31,980 bases of DNA, taken from the NCBI GenBank assembly GCA_934247875.1, contig CAKQJZ010000014.1:1-31980 (forward strand), in the 5' to 3' direction. The stretch is from an uncultured Spirochaetales bacterium. GTDB lineage: Bacteria > Spirochaetota > Spirochaetia > Sphaerochaetales > Sphaerochaetaceae. Shown here piece after piece: positions 22,659-30,507 of the stretch. The position numbers were made by a program, and so were the translations under genes. The notes under the pieces are model-generated. The model saw only the letters and a list, made by a program, of their open reading frames with translations, did no database searches and was not told where the DNA came from. Within the stretch, counting starts at the first letter, position 1. Every line of letters begins with the position of its first letter.

Positions 22659-24689
22659 ATGGACGATAAAGAAGATATCAAAAAAGAAGATGAGGTCTTT
22701 GAAGCTGAGGCTGTAGAGGATAGCAAAAAAGAGGAAGCTCCTGAGAAAGAGAGTCCTAAAGCTGAAGAGCCAAAGCATGAAGAGCCTAAGAAAGATGAGC
22801 AGAAGAAGAGGAACATGTATGATGAATACAAGTACTGGGGCTCAAATCCAAACAATAACAAGGGCGGATTCAAGGGTGGCAAGCGCAATAGACTTGCATT
22901 TGTAGCAGTGCTTATACTTCTCTTTTCATTCTTTGCTATTTTCTTCTCAAATAACAATGTAAAGAGCTTGGAATCTACATATTCAGAGTTTATTTCATAT
23001 GTTGATCAGAATAAGGTTAAGACTGTAAGCATTGTTGGCAACAGTCAGATTAAGTATACGCTTTCAGATGGTATAGAGCGCAGTGCTAGAATCCCTTATT
23101 CAGATCCTAAGCTTATGGAAAGACTTCTTGCAACTGATGCTGTTATAAAGGGTGCTGTAGAGTCTACTCCTATTTGGTATGTGATAATCCAGCTTGTTCC
23201 ATGGATCATTTTCTGCTTCATAATGTACATAATGATGCGTCAGTCTGGTGCATTTGGTGGCGGCAAGATGATGGGTGGACTTGGTAAATCACTTGCTAAA
23301 GAGTACACAAAGAAAGACAACAACGTAACATTTGCCGATGTTGCTGGACAGAAAGAAGCTAAATATGAGCTGCAGGAAGTTGTAGATTTTCTAAAGAATC
23401 CTAAGAAGTTCGTAGAAATCGGCGCAAAGATTCCTAAAGGCGTTCTTTTAGTAGGCCCTCCAGGAACTGGTAAGACTCTTCTTGCTCGTGCTGTAGCAGG
23501 CGAAGCTGGTGTTACATTCTTGCATACTTCTGGTTCAGACTTTGTTGAGATGTTTGTCGGTATGGGCGCTGCTCGTGTCAGAGACCTCTTTGAACAAGCT
23601 AGAAAGAGTGCGCCATGTATTATCTTCATCGATGAGCTTGATGCTGTTGGTAGAGCAAGAGGCTCAGGACTTGGCGGTGGCCATGATGAGAGAGAGCAGA
23701 CTCTTAACCAGATGCTGGTAGAGATGGATGGTTTCTCTGCTGAGCCTGGCGTAATCGTAATCGCAGCTACTAACAGACCAGACGTACTTGACCCAGCTCT
23801 ATTGAGACCTGGACGTTTTGATAGACAGGTTACTGTTGCGCTTCCTGATGTACAGGAGAGACTCGATATTCTCAGAATACATTGTAAGCGTGTACACCTT
23901 ACAAGCGATGTTGAGCTTGATAGAATCGCTAGAGCTACTCCTGGCACAAGCGGTGCAGACCTTGCTAACCTTGTTAATGAAGCTGCGCTATTTGCTGCTA
24001 GAAAAGATAGAAAAGAAGTCTCAATGGATGACTTTGAAGAGGCTAGAGATAAGATTCTCCTCGGTGTTGCTAGAGCAAGCGTATTCATGACAGAAGAAGA
24101 AAAGCGTGCAACTGCTTATCATGAGGCAGGACACACTATCCTTCATTATTATCTAAAGCATGTAGATCCGCTTCATAAAGTAACTATCATCCCTCATGGC
24201 AGAGCTCTTGGTCTTACTATGAGCCTTCCTGAGAAAGAGAACTACACACTTACCAGATCCTATCTTGAAGATAGAATCAAAGTATGCATGGGAGGTTATG
24301 TAGCTGAAGATATCGTCTATGGTGAGACAACTACAGGTACAAGCAACGATATTAAGCAAGCAACTGAGCTTGCTCATCGTATGGTTACTGAGTTTGGTAT
24401 GTCAGCGCTTGGCTTTATCTCACTTGCAAGTGATGATGAGCCTCTATTCCTCGGCCGTGAGATTGCTCAGCACAAGGACTATAGCGAAGAAACAGCTAAG
24501 AAGATTGACTCAGAGGTACATAAGATACTTGATAAGTGCATGAATGATACCAGAGATATCATAACTCTTCACCGCGATCAGCTTGATGCTCTTACAAATG
24601 CGCTTGTTGAGAAAGAGACACTATCAGATGCTGAAATCAGAGAGCTCTTTGGTCTTCCAAAGGCTAAGCATATTACGGATTTGAAATAG
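22659..24689 (+). CDS. ftsH: ATP-dependent zinc metalloprotease FtsH
   Basis: The product is 676 residues from ATG 22659; AAAGGA 7 bases upstream supports this over an adjacent TTG. FtsH is a membrane-bound AAA+ protease degrading misfolded membrane proteins and regulators. Residues 1-75 form an unusual charged extension (Lys/Glu/Pro-rich) ahead of the first helix (about 77-97). A periplasmic domain and a second helix (171-193) follow. The AAA module has Walker A GPPGTGKT (266-273), the pore motif FVGMG (299-303), Walker B IIFIDELDAV (321-330) and the second region of homology TNRPDVLDPALLRPGRFD. The zinc site HEAGH is at 488-492. Everything needed for activity is intact. The stop abuts the lepA ATG directly. 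The N-terminal extension is much longer than in E. coli, where the first helix starts almost at once. Confidence 0.95.
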   Translation: MDDKEDIKKEDEVFEAEAVEDSKKEEAPEKESPKAEEPKHEEPKKDEQKKRNMYDEYKYWGSNPNNNKGGFKGGKRNRLAFVAVLILLFSFFAIFFSNNNVKSLESTYSEFISYVDQNKVKTVSIVGNSQIKYTLSDGIERSARIPYSDPKLMERLLATDAVIKGAVESTPIWYVIIQLVPWIIFCFIMYIMMRQSGAFGGGKMMGGLGKSLAKEYTKKDNNVTFADVAGQKEAKYELQEVVDFLKNPKKFVEIGAKIPKGVLLVGPPGTGKTLLARAVAGEAGVTFLHTSGSDFVEMFVGMGAARVRDLFEQARKSAPCIIFIDELDAVGRARGSGLGGGHDEREQTLNQMLVEMDGFSAEPGVIVIAATNRPDVLDPALLRPGRFDRQVTVALPDVQERLDILRIHCKRVHLTSDVELDRIARATPGTSGADLANLVNEAALFAARKDRKEVSMDDFEEARDKILLGVARASVFMTEEEKRATAYHEAGHTILHYYLKHVDPLHKVTIIPHGRALGLTMSLPEKENYTLTRSYLEDRIKVCMGGYVAEDIVYGETTTGTSNDIKQATELAHRMVTEFGMSALGFISLASDDEPLFLGREIAQHKDYSEETAKKIDSEVHKILDKCMNDTRDIITLHRDQLDALTNALVEKETLSDAEIRELFGLPKAKHITDLK

Positions 24690-26501
24690 ATGGATATAAA
24701 GCACAAGAGAAACTTTTGCATTATTGCACATATTGACCATGGTAAATCTACTCTTGCAGATAGATTCATTGAGAAAGCTAAGCTTGTTACATCACGTGGC
24801 CCTCAGCAGAATCAGATGCTTGATAACATGGATATCGAGAGAGAGCGTGGCATTACAATCAAGAGCCAGGCTGTAACTATTCCATATGTCGCTAAGAATG
24901 GAGAGGAGTATGAACTCAACCTTGTTGATACTCCCGGGCACGTAGACTTTACATATGAAGTATCAAGAGCTATCTCTTCATGCGAGGGTGCGCTTTTATT
25001 GATTGATGCGTCTCAGGGCGTTGAAGCTCAGACGCTTGCCAATCTATACCTTGCAATGGAACATAATCTTGAAGTTATTCCTGTAATCAATAAGATTGAC
25101 CTTCCTAGTGCAGATATTCCTTCATGTCTTCATCAGATCGATCATGACCTTGGCCTAGATTCTGATATGACACAGCTAGTCAGTGCAAAGACTGGCGTTG
25201 GAGTTGATGACCTCTTTGAGGCTATTGTCAACTATATCCCAGCTCCTCCTGAGAGCTATGATGAGCCACTTCAGGCACTTATATTCGACTCGCACTATGA
25301 CCCATATAGAGGTGTAATAGTACATGCTCGTATTTTTGCTGGTTCTGTTAAGAAGGGTGACACTATTGTCTTTATGCACTCAAATGCTGAATACCAGATA
25401 GAGGACCTTGGAATATTCCAGCTTACGCTTGTATCTAAGCCTTCGCTATCTGCTGGAGACGTTGGTTACTTCATTGCTGGAATCAAGAACATAAGTGATA
25501 TTCGTGTTGGAGACACTGTAACAGCGAAAGCAAATCCTGCTAAAGAGCCGCTTCCAGGCTTTAAAGAGGTTAAGCCTGTAGTATTCTCATCAATCTATCC
25601 AGTTGATTCAAATGACTATGAGGAACTGCAGGAAGCTATTGAGCGTCTGAAACTCAATGATGCGTCTTTGATTTATGAGAAAGACAACTCTGCAGCTCTT
25701 GGCTTTGGCTTCAGATGTGGCTTTCTTGGAATGCTTCACCTTGAGGTAATACAAGAGAGAATCGAGAGAGAGTTCGATCTCTCAATTGTATTCACTTCTC
25801 CTTCTGTTAGATATATCGTTCATATGAAGAATGGTGAGACTCTATATATCGATAATCCTCTTGAATATCCAGATCCAATGAGAATCGATAGTACAGAGGA
25901 GCCATATATCAGCGCATCGATTATCACTCCAACTCAGTTCGTTGGCCCAATAATCACGCTATGCTTGGAAAAGCGTGGTGTGCAGACTGCTATGAACTAC
26001 CTAGACGAGAAGCGTGTTGAGCTGATTTATGAGATGCCGCTTGCTGAAGTGCTATTTGATTTCTATGACCGTTTGAAGTCTATTTCACGTGGTTATGCTT
26101 CTTTTGATTACAGCGTAAATGGCTATAAGACAACAGAGCTTGTAAGAATGGATATTCTTGTAAACGGAGATCCTGTTGATGCGCTTTCTCAGCTTGTTTT
26201 CAAAGGCAATGCGCAGACTCGTGGACGTCAGGTCGTAGAGCGCTTAAAAGGTGAGATTCCACGTCAGCAATTCAAGATTGCTATACAGGCTGCTATTGGT
26301 GGCAATATAATATCTCGAGAGACTGTATCTGCTTTCAGAAAGGATGTAACTGCCAAGTGTTACGGTGGTGATATCTCAAGAAAGAGAAAGCTGCTTGAGA
26401 AGCAGAAGGAAGGTAAGAAGAGGATGAAGATGGTTGGTAACGTCGAGATTCCACAATCTGCATTCCTTGCAGTTCTTAAGACTGGCGAAGATAGAGAATA
26501 G
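24690..26501 (+). CDS. lepA: translation elongation factor 4 (LepA)
   Basis: This 603-residue translational GTPase acts on stalled or mis-translocated ribosomes and in ribosome assembly. G1 is AHIDHGKS (13-20), with GITIKS (54-59), G3 DTPGH (80-84) and G4 NKID (134-137). The C-terminal LepA-specific domain is present, including GNAQTRGRQVVERLK and ISRKRKLLEKQK. The length matches the usual 600. The ATG follows the ftsH TAG with no spacing, so translation must be by coupling or by a ribosome-binding site within ftsH. It is followed 9 bases later by udk. Confidence 0.95.
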   Translation: MDIKHKRNFCIIAHIDHGKSTLADRFIEKAKLVTSRGPQQNQMLDNMDIERERGITIKSQAVTIPYVAKNGEEYELNLVDTPGHVDFTYEVSRAISSCEGALLLIDASQGVEAQTLANLYLAMEHNLEVIPVINKIDLPSADIPSCLHQIDHDLGLDSDMTQLVSAKTGVGVDDLFEAIVNYIPAPPESYDEPLQALIFDSHYDPYRGVIVHARIFAGSVKKGDTIVFMHSNAEYQIEDLGIFQLTLVSKPSLSAGDVGYFIAGIKNISDIRVGDTVTAKANPAKEPLPGFKEVKPVVFSSIYPVDSNDYEELQEAIERLKLNDASLIYEKDNSAALGFGFRCGFLGMLHLEVIQERIEREFDLSIVFTSPSVRYIVHMKNGETLYIDNPLEYPDPMRIDSTEEPYISASIITPTQFVGPIITLCLEKRGVQTAMNYLDEKRVELIYEMPLAEVLFDFYDRLKSISRGYASFDYSVNGYKTTELVRMDILVNGDPVDALSQLVFKGNAQTRGRQVVERLKGEIPRQQFKIAIQAAIGGNIISRETVSAFRKDVTAKCYGGDISRKRKLLEKQKEGKKRMKMVGNVEIPQSAFLAVLKTGEDRE

Positions 26502-26510
26502 GGGAGAGTA

Positions 26511-27125
26511 ATGGTTAGGCTCATTGGTATTTCAGGTGGATCTGGTTCGGGTAAGAGCACTGTTGTAAAGCGCATTAAGGAGCGTCATCCTGATTCTGTT
26601 TTGATAGAGCAGGATAACTATTATAAGAGTGCTCCGTATATAAACAACAACAATATTACTGCTTTCAACTTCGATCATCCTGATGCTTTTGACATGGACC
26701 TGATGCTCTCTAACCTCGATGACCTTAAAAATGGCAAGGCTTGCCAGATGCCTCAATATGATTTTGTCCATCATAGAAGAATGGATGAATACATTACAGT
26801 TGAGCCTGAGAAGATAATCATAGTCGATGGTCTTATGATCTTCTATGACCAGAGAATCAGAGATCTTCTTGATTTGAAGCTCTATGTTGATACTCCTGCA
26901 GATATCCGCTTCATACGCCGTCTCCAGAGAGATATCAAGGAAAGGGGTAGAACAGCTGAATCTGTTATTGAGCAATATACCAAAGTAGTACGCCCTGGCC
27001 ACTATAACTTCATTGAGCCATGTAAGGAATACGCAGATCTGATTATTCCTGAAGGTGGCTACAATGATAAAGCTATGAATGTTCTATTCTCATTCATAAG
27101 CGTCATATGCGATGAGGAAGATTAA
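26511..27125 (+). CDS. udk: uridine kinase
   Basis: This 204-residue P-loop kinase phosphorylates uridine and cytidine to their monophosphates. The Walker A loop is GGSGSGKS (9-16). EQDNYYKS (34-41) holds the catalytic Asp36, with a substrate-binding stretch at FNFDHPDAFD and the MPQYDFVHHRR region. The lid RRLQRDIKERGR is clear. The start has GGGGAGAG 4-5 bases upstream. Phosphoribulokinase is the main relative in the family, but the substrate loop fits Udk. It links to the nucleoside uptake operon functionally, though it is transcribed with ftsH and lepA. The gene ends in a 4-base overlap with yidD, which runs the other way. Confidence 0.87.
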   Translation: MVRLIGISGGSGSGKSTVVKRIKERHPDSVLIEQDNYYKSAPYINNNNITAFNFDHPDAFDMDLMLSNLDDLKNGKACQMPQYDFVHHRRMDEYITVEPEKIIIVDGLMIFYDQRIRDLLDLKLYVDTPADIRFIRRLQRDIKERGRTAESVIEQYTKVVRPGHYNFIEPCKEYADLIIPEGGYNDKAMNVLFSFISVICDEED

Positions 27126-27424
27126 TTCGGTTTGACTTCCTTATCGAAATTCTTAGGCTTGCGTCTAGCTTGGAATTCTCTCTTTACACCAAGAAATGAC
27201 CATACATCAGGCACGGTATCTGGACCTCCGAAGAATTTTGCGCGGCACCTTAGTATGCGTGCTGTTCCGCTTATAGTGCCTTTAATTATGCCAAACTTCG
27301 AAACAGACTCTACAAAGTATGCTGAGCAAGTTGGTGTGTATCTGCATGATGGTGGTGTGAATGGAGATATGCAATACCTATATATGTAGACAGGTATAAG
27401 ATATATTCTCCTCAAAAGCTTCAT
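27122..27424 (-). CDS. yidD: membrane protein insertion efficiency factor YidD
   Basis: This 100-residue protein helps membrane protein insertion by YidC. The family core is clear: an amphipathic N-terminus, then CISPFTPPSCRYTPTCSAY (about 19-37) with the conserved Cys, Pro and Tyr residues, FGIIKGTISGTARILRCRA, and GGPDTVP. The usual Pro after the last conserved Arg-Cys is Ala here. Normally yidD sits between rnpA and yidC near the origin; here it stands alone, convergent with udk, and both genes share the bases TTAA as stop codons (4-base overlap). The C-terminal 25 residues are basic and variable. Confidence 0.93.
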   Translation of the reverse strand: MKLLRRIYLIPVYIYRYCISPFTPPSCRYTPTCSAYFVESVSKFGIIKGTISGTARILRCRAKFFGGPDTVPDVWSFLGVKREFQARRKPKNFDKEVKPN

Positions 27425-27509
27425 GAGTGGATTCTAGCTTATTAATAGTAATTTTTATAGTAGCTATCTCTCTTTTAAAATTTGCTGAAAAGTTATATTT
27501 TCTCACTGT

Positions 27510-28874
27510 ATGAATAAAGACTTAACTGTAGGAAACGAGAGAAGCGTCATAATCAGATTCACACTTCCGCTTCTGGGCTCAATGCTATTTCAGCAGCTAT
27601 ATAATATTGCAGACTCTTTTGTAGCTGGCAAGTTCATCTCTTCAAGTGCGCTTGCTGCAGTTGGAAACAGCTACGAGATAACTTTGATCTTCCTTGCCTT
27701 CGCAACTGGGCTAAACATGGGAGCTAGCGTAATCATAAGCCAGTACTATGGTGCAAAACGCTTAGACGCTGTTAAGAGTGCTATAACTACTACTTTCATA
27801 TTCACGCTTATAATAGTTGCGCTTCTGACTTTATTTGGTGTTATATTCACTCGTCCTTTGCTTCTTTTGATAAATACACCAGAGGAGACATTTAGTAGCA
27901 GTGCACTGTATCTTGATATCTACATATATGGTTTGGTCTTCATGTTCCTATATAACATAGCAACTGGTGTTTTCACTGCTATGGGAGATAGCAAGACTCC
28001 ATTCATATTCCTTGCATTCTCTTCAACAGCTAACATTGCAGTTGATGTTCTATTTGTTAAAGCATTCGATATGGGAGTAGCAGGAGTTGCTTGGGCTACA
28101 TTCTTATGCCAAGGCGTATCTGCTCTCTTGTCGCTGATAGCTTTGAAGCATAGGCTTAAAGGCATAACTAGCGGAATCAAAGCTCCAATATTCTCATTGA
28201 GCATCCTTAAGAAGATTGTTGCTATTGCAGTTCCTTCTATTCTGCAGCAATCATTCATAAGCGTTGGCAATATCATAGTGCAATCAATCATCAATAGCTT
28301 TGGTGCTGTTGTAATGGCTGGCTACGCAGCAGCTATAAAGCTCAACAACCTCGTAATCACATCTTTGACTACAATTGGTAACGGTGTCTCTTCATTCACA
28401 GCACAGAACCTTGGTGCTGAGAAGGTTGATAGAGTAGTTAAGGGTAGACGTGGTGCACTCTTGATGGCCGAGATTTTTGCTCTCGCAGCTGCATGCATCT
28501 ACATATTTGCAGGAAGAACTGCAATGCGCTTTTTTGTAAATAGCGTAGACTTGAAAGTAATAGATGTCGGTCTCTCTTTCTTCAGAGTTGTTACTCCTTT
28601 CTATATCATAGTAACACTCAAGATCATTACAGATGGAGTACTTAGAGGCAGCGGGGCAATGAAGGCTTTCATGATTGCTACTTTCTCAGATCTTATTCTC
28701 AGAGCATCTCTGTCTTATGTTTTCTCAAGATTCCTGCCACTGATTATCCCAGGCTTTGATGGAGTAATCGGAATCTGGCTTAGCTGGCCTGTTGGCTGGT
28801 CAATCGGAACTGTTCTTTCTCTCATCTTCTATCAGAAGGGAGTATGGAGAAGGGCGTTCATAAAAGAAGCCTAA
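27510..28874 (+). CDS. MATE-family efflux transporter
   Basis: This 454-residue protein has about twelve hydrophobic segments in two similar halves, the MATE fold. It opens with MNKDLTVGNERSVIIRF, the common lead of the DinF/NorM-like group in anaerobes. LLGSMLFQQLYNIADSFVAGK and the GMGVAGVAWATFLCQG-type loop are also seen. It would export cationic drugs or metabolites by sodium or proton antiport at the inner membrane; the substrate is unknown. There is no clear ribosome-binding site before ATG 27510, so initiation may be leaderless or weak. No close promoter match is certain in the 85-base gap before it. Confidence 0.9.
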   Translation: MNKDLTVGNERSVIIRFTLPLLGSMLFQQLYNIADSFVAGKFISSSALAAVGNSYEITLIFLAFATGLNMGASVIISQYYGAKRLDAVKSAITTTFIFTLIIVALLTLFGVIFTRPLLLLINTPEETFSSSALYLDIYIYGLVFMFLYNIATGVFTAMGDSKTPFIFLAFSSTANIAVDVLFVKAFDMGVAGVAWATFLCQGVSALLSLIALKHRLKGITSGIKAPIFSLSILKKIVAIAVPSILQQSFISVGNIIVQSIINSFGAVVMAGYAAAIKLNNLVITSLTTIGNGVSSFTAQNLGAEKVDRVVKGRRGALLMAEIFALAAACIYIFAGRTAMRFFVNSVDLKVIDVGLSFFRVVTPFYIIVTLKIITDGVLRGSGAMKAFMIATFSDLILRASLSYVFSRFLPLIIPGFDGVIGIWLSWPVGWSIGTVLSLIFYQKGVWRRAFIKEA

Positions 28875-28911
28875 TCTTAACCAAGGGTATACGATTTCAA
28901 AGAAGCTAGAT

Positions 28912-29778
28912 TTATTCTGATAATAGATTTTCAGTTATTGATTTGAAGAAATCTTTACTCCATACATTTAGAGAAGATGGATTTCTAATGAAAGGCAGCA
29001 CATCCTCTTTTGCTTGTGAGTAGTCAATGCTGTCAAATCTTTTAAATAGAATCTGTTTGATTTCATTTAAAGACAAATTTTCTCTAGCCCCTTCAAATCC
29101 CGAATCAATTAGTCTTGCATTTAGATGCTTTAAATTTACATGTGTTCCATTTGCAATATAAAAGACATAATCGTACAGATCTCTACCCTTAATTCTGCTT
29201 TTCCATGCACGACATATAACTGCATGTATCTTTCCAGCAAAGAGAGAAGGCATGTCATATAGATTAATCGCATATGGCATAGGAAGTAGTCTGTATTGGT
29301 GCTCATATCCTGCAAAAGGAGGTGGCATGGTGTCAACTTCAAATTTAACTTTGATTAGCTCTGTGCCTATGATTCTTTTCGCAAGTGTTTCATCTGCATA
29401 ACAAAGTAGAATATGTTCTCGTGTATTTCCCTTCACAAAGGCAGATTGAACATCAGAATCTATGTTCTTAGTTTTTACTTCAGCTTTGAAATGTAGCCCA
29501 TATGAATTGAGTTCTTTCTCTAGCACCGGTAAATAATGATCAAGATGAAAATTTGCATCAGGAGACATTAAAGAAAAATCTAAATCTTCAGAAAACCGAT
29601 CAAGGCCATGAAAAATACGCAATGCAGTACCACCATAGAATGCTGCTGTTTTGAAAAAGTCCGCTCTAGAGAGAGCACAAAGAATTATCTCCTGTACAAT
29701 TTCTTTTATGCTGTTTTTCTTGTCGCTAAGTGTTACTGTTCCATGCTGAGCAATCATTTGTTCGATAATATTATTCAT
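28912..29778 (-). CDS. abiEii: AbiEii-type nucleotidyltransferase toxin
   Basis: The product is 288 residues and looks intact. The nucleotidyltransferase signature YGGTALRIFHGL plus DRFSEDLDFSL covers residues 48-70, with Asp65 and Asp67 as the metal pair and Asp149 in VKFEVDT as the likely third acidic residue. Lys183 in LFAGKIHAV and the KGRDLYDY motif (197-204) are the further AbiEii/MenT hallmarks. Known relatives stall growth by adding nucleotides to tRNA ends, halting translation on phage infection. The start ATG overlaps the abiEi stop by 4 bases (ATGA), the usual arrangement of antitoxin first, toxin second. It converges with the MATE gene, with only 37 bases between the stops and no obvious terminator. 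Confidence 0.9.
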   Translation of the reverse strand: MNNIIEQMIAQHGTVTLSDKKNSIKEIVQEIILCALSRADFFKTAAFYGGTALRIFHGLDRFSEDLDFSLMSPDANFHLDHYLPVLEKELNSYGLHFKAEVKTKNIDSDVQSAFVKGNTREHILLCYADETLAKRIIGTELIKVKFEVDTMPPPFAGYEHQYRLLPMPYAINLYDMPSLFAGKIHAVICRAWKSRIKGRDLYDYVFYIANGTHVNLKHLNARLIDSGFEGARENLSLNEIKQILFKRFDSIDYSQAKEDVLPFIRNPSSLNVWSKDFFKSITENLLSE

Positions 29779-30365
29779 ATTCTCTTTATCTCCTTTATTA
29801 TAGAAGTTAGTAGACGATGATTTGCAGTGTGGTATAGTTCTGCGAGTTCCTTCATAGATGCTAAGTCTGTATTGCAGAATGCATTTTCATCGATTCTGAG
29901 ATCCTCAAATAGTAGAGCTCTTAGCTCTTTCTTATTAGAGCAAGGTTGGCATGTATATAATTGATCGCATATAGCTTTTTCTGCGGAAGCAATCACATAG
30001 CCATATCCATTGTCCTCATAAAGCTTTGTCCCATATGCGAACACATTGGCTGGTACATCTCTATAAGTAAATAGTCCAAAGGGTGTTTTATATTCTTTCT
30101 TTTTCTTCTTAAGACAAGTTGCTGATGTGTATGTGTAAACAGCTTCAGGTATTAAGTTGTGCCAAGCTAGCGCAAATTCAAAAGAGAGATAAGATGGACC
30201 ATATATTATTCGTGCTAGACAATATCCTGGAATTGTATGGTCTGTTTCATACAGCCCTCTGATAATAGGAATCAGATTTCCATTATTAACTTGTCTTTTT
30301 ATTTTCATCATTGGATTGGAATATGAACTGTAATCATTTAATAATATTGGGGTTGTTTTTATCAT
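29775..30365 (-). CDS. abiEi: AbiEi-type antitoxin and transcriptional repressor
   Basis: This 196-residue antitoxin has a winged-helix N-terminus (about residues 10-50: NPMMKIKRQVNNGNLIPIIR, then GLYETD) typical of AbiEi, and a C-terminal domain that supports neutralisation of the partner toxin. The central region (GPSYLSFEFALAWHNLIPE) is the conserved AbiEi core. In characterised systems AbiEi represses its own promoter by binding inverted repeats; here a large inverted repeat sits just upstream of the ATG. GGAG lies about 6 bases before the start. The two genes form an operon transcribed leftwards between two MATE genes. Confidence 0.87.
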   Translation of the reverse strand: MIKTTPILLNDYSSYSNPMMKIKRQVNNGNLIPIIRGLYETDHTIPGYCLARIIYGPSYLSFEFALAWHNLIPEAVYTYTSATCLKKKKKEYKTPFGLFTYRDVPANVFAYGTKLYEDNGYGYVIASAEKAICDQLYTCQPCSNKKELRALLFEDLRIDENAFCNTDLASMKELAELYHTANHRLLTSIIKEIKRI

Positions 30366-30370
30366 ATTCT

Positions 30371-30405
30371 CTCCAGTAACTACATTTTAACTGTATTTAC
30401 TGGAG
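30371..30405. promoter_or_regulatory. inverted repeat, likely AbiEi operator
   Basis: Arms of 14 bases, CTCCAGTAACTACA and TGTATTTACTGGAG, differ at one position and are separated by 7 bases. The repeat overlaps the candidate abiE promoter and ends 6 bases before the abiEi start. Confidence 0.65.
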
Positions 30406-30413
30406 GAAATCAA
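30384..30413 (-). promoter_or_regulatory. candidate promoter of abiEi-abiEii
   Basis: On the minus strand, TTGATT (30408-30413) is separated by 18 bp from TAAAAT (30384-30389). The -10 lies in the centre of the inverted repeat, so a bound repressor would block it. Confidence 0.5.
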
Positions 30414-30448
30414 GGAATCTCTTGAATGTAATCAATAATGTGAAATTG

Positions 30449-30466
30449 CTTTATTCTCAAATAAAG
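30449..30466. other. small hairpin upstream of the second MATE gene
   Basis: CTTTATT-CTCA-AATAAAG is a perfect 7-bp inverted repeat, 42 bases before the MATE start and between the two divergent genes. The role is unknown. I found no clear riboswitch in this 142-base gap. Confidence 0.35.
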
Positions 30467-30507
30467 GCTTTATCAAAGGCTGATTATTTCATATAAAGGT
30501 TATTGCT

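Noticed and set aside
23240..24088. Long open frame antisense to ftsH
   Set aside because: It is a shadow of a strongly conserved gene, Ser/Pro/Leu-rich, with no start signal and no family resemblance.
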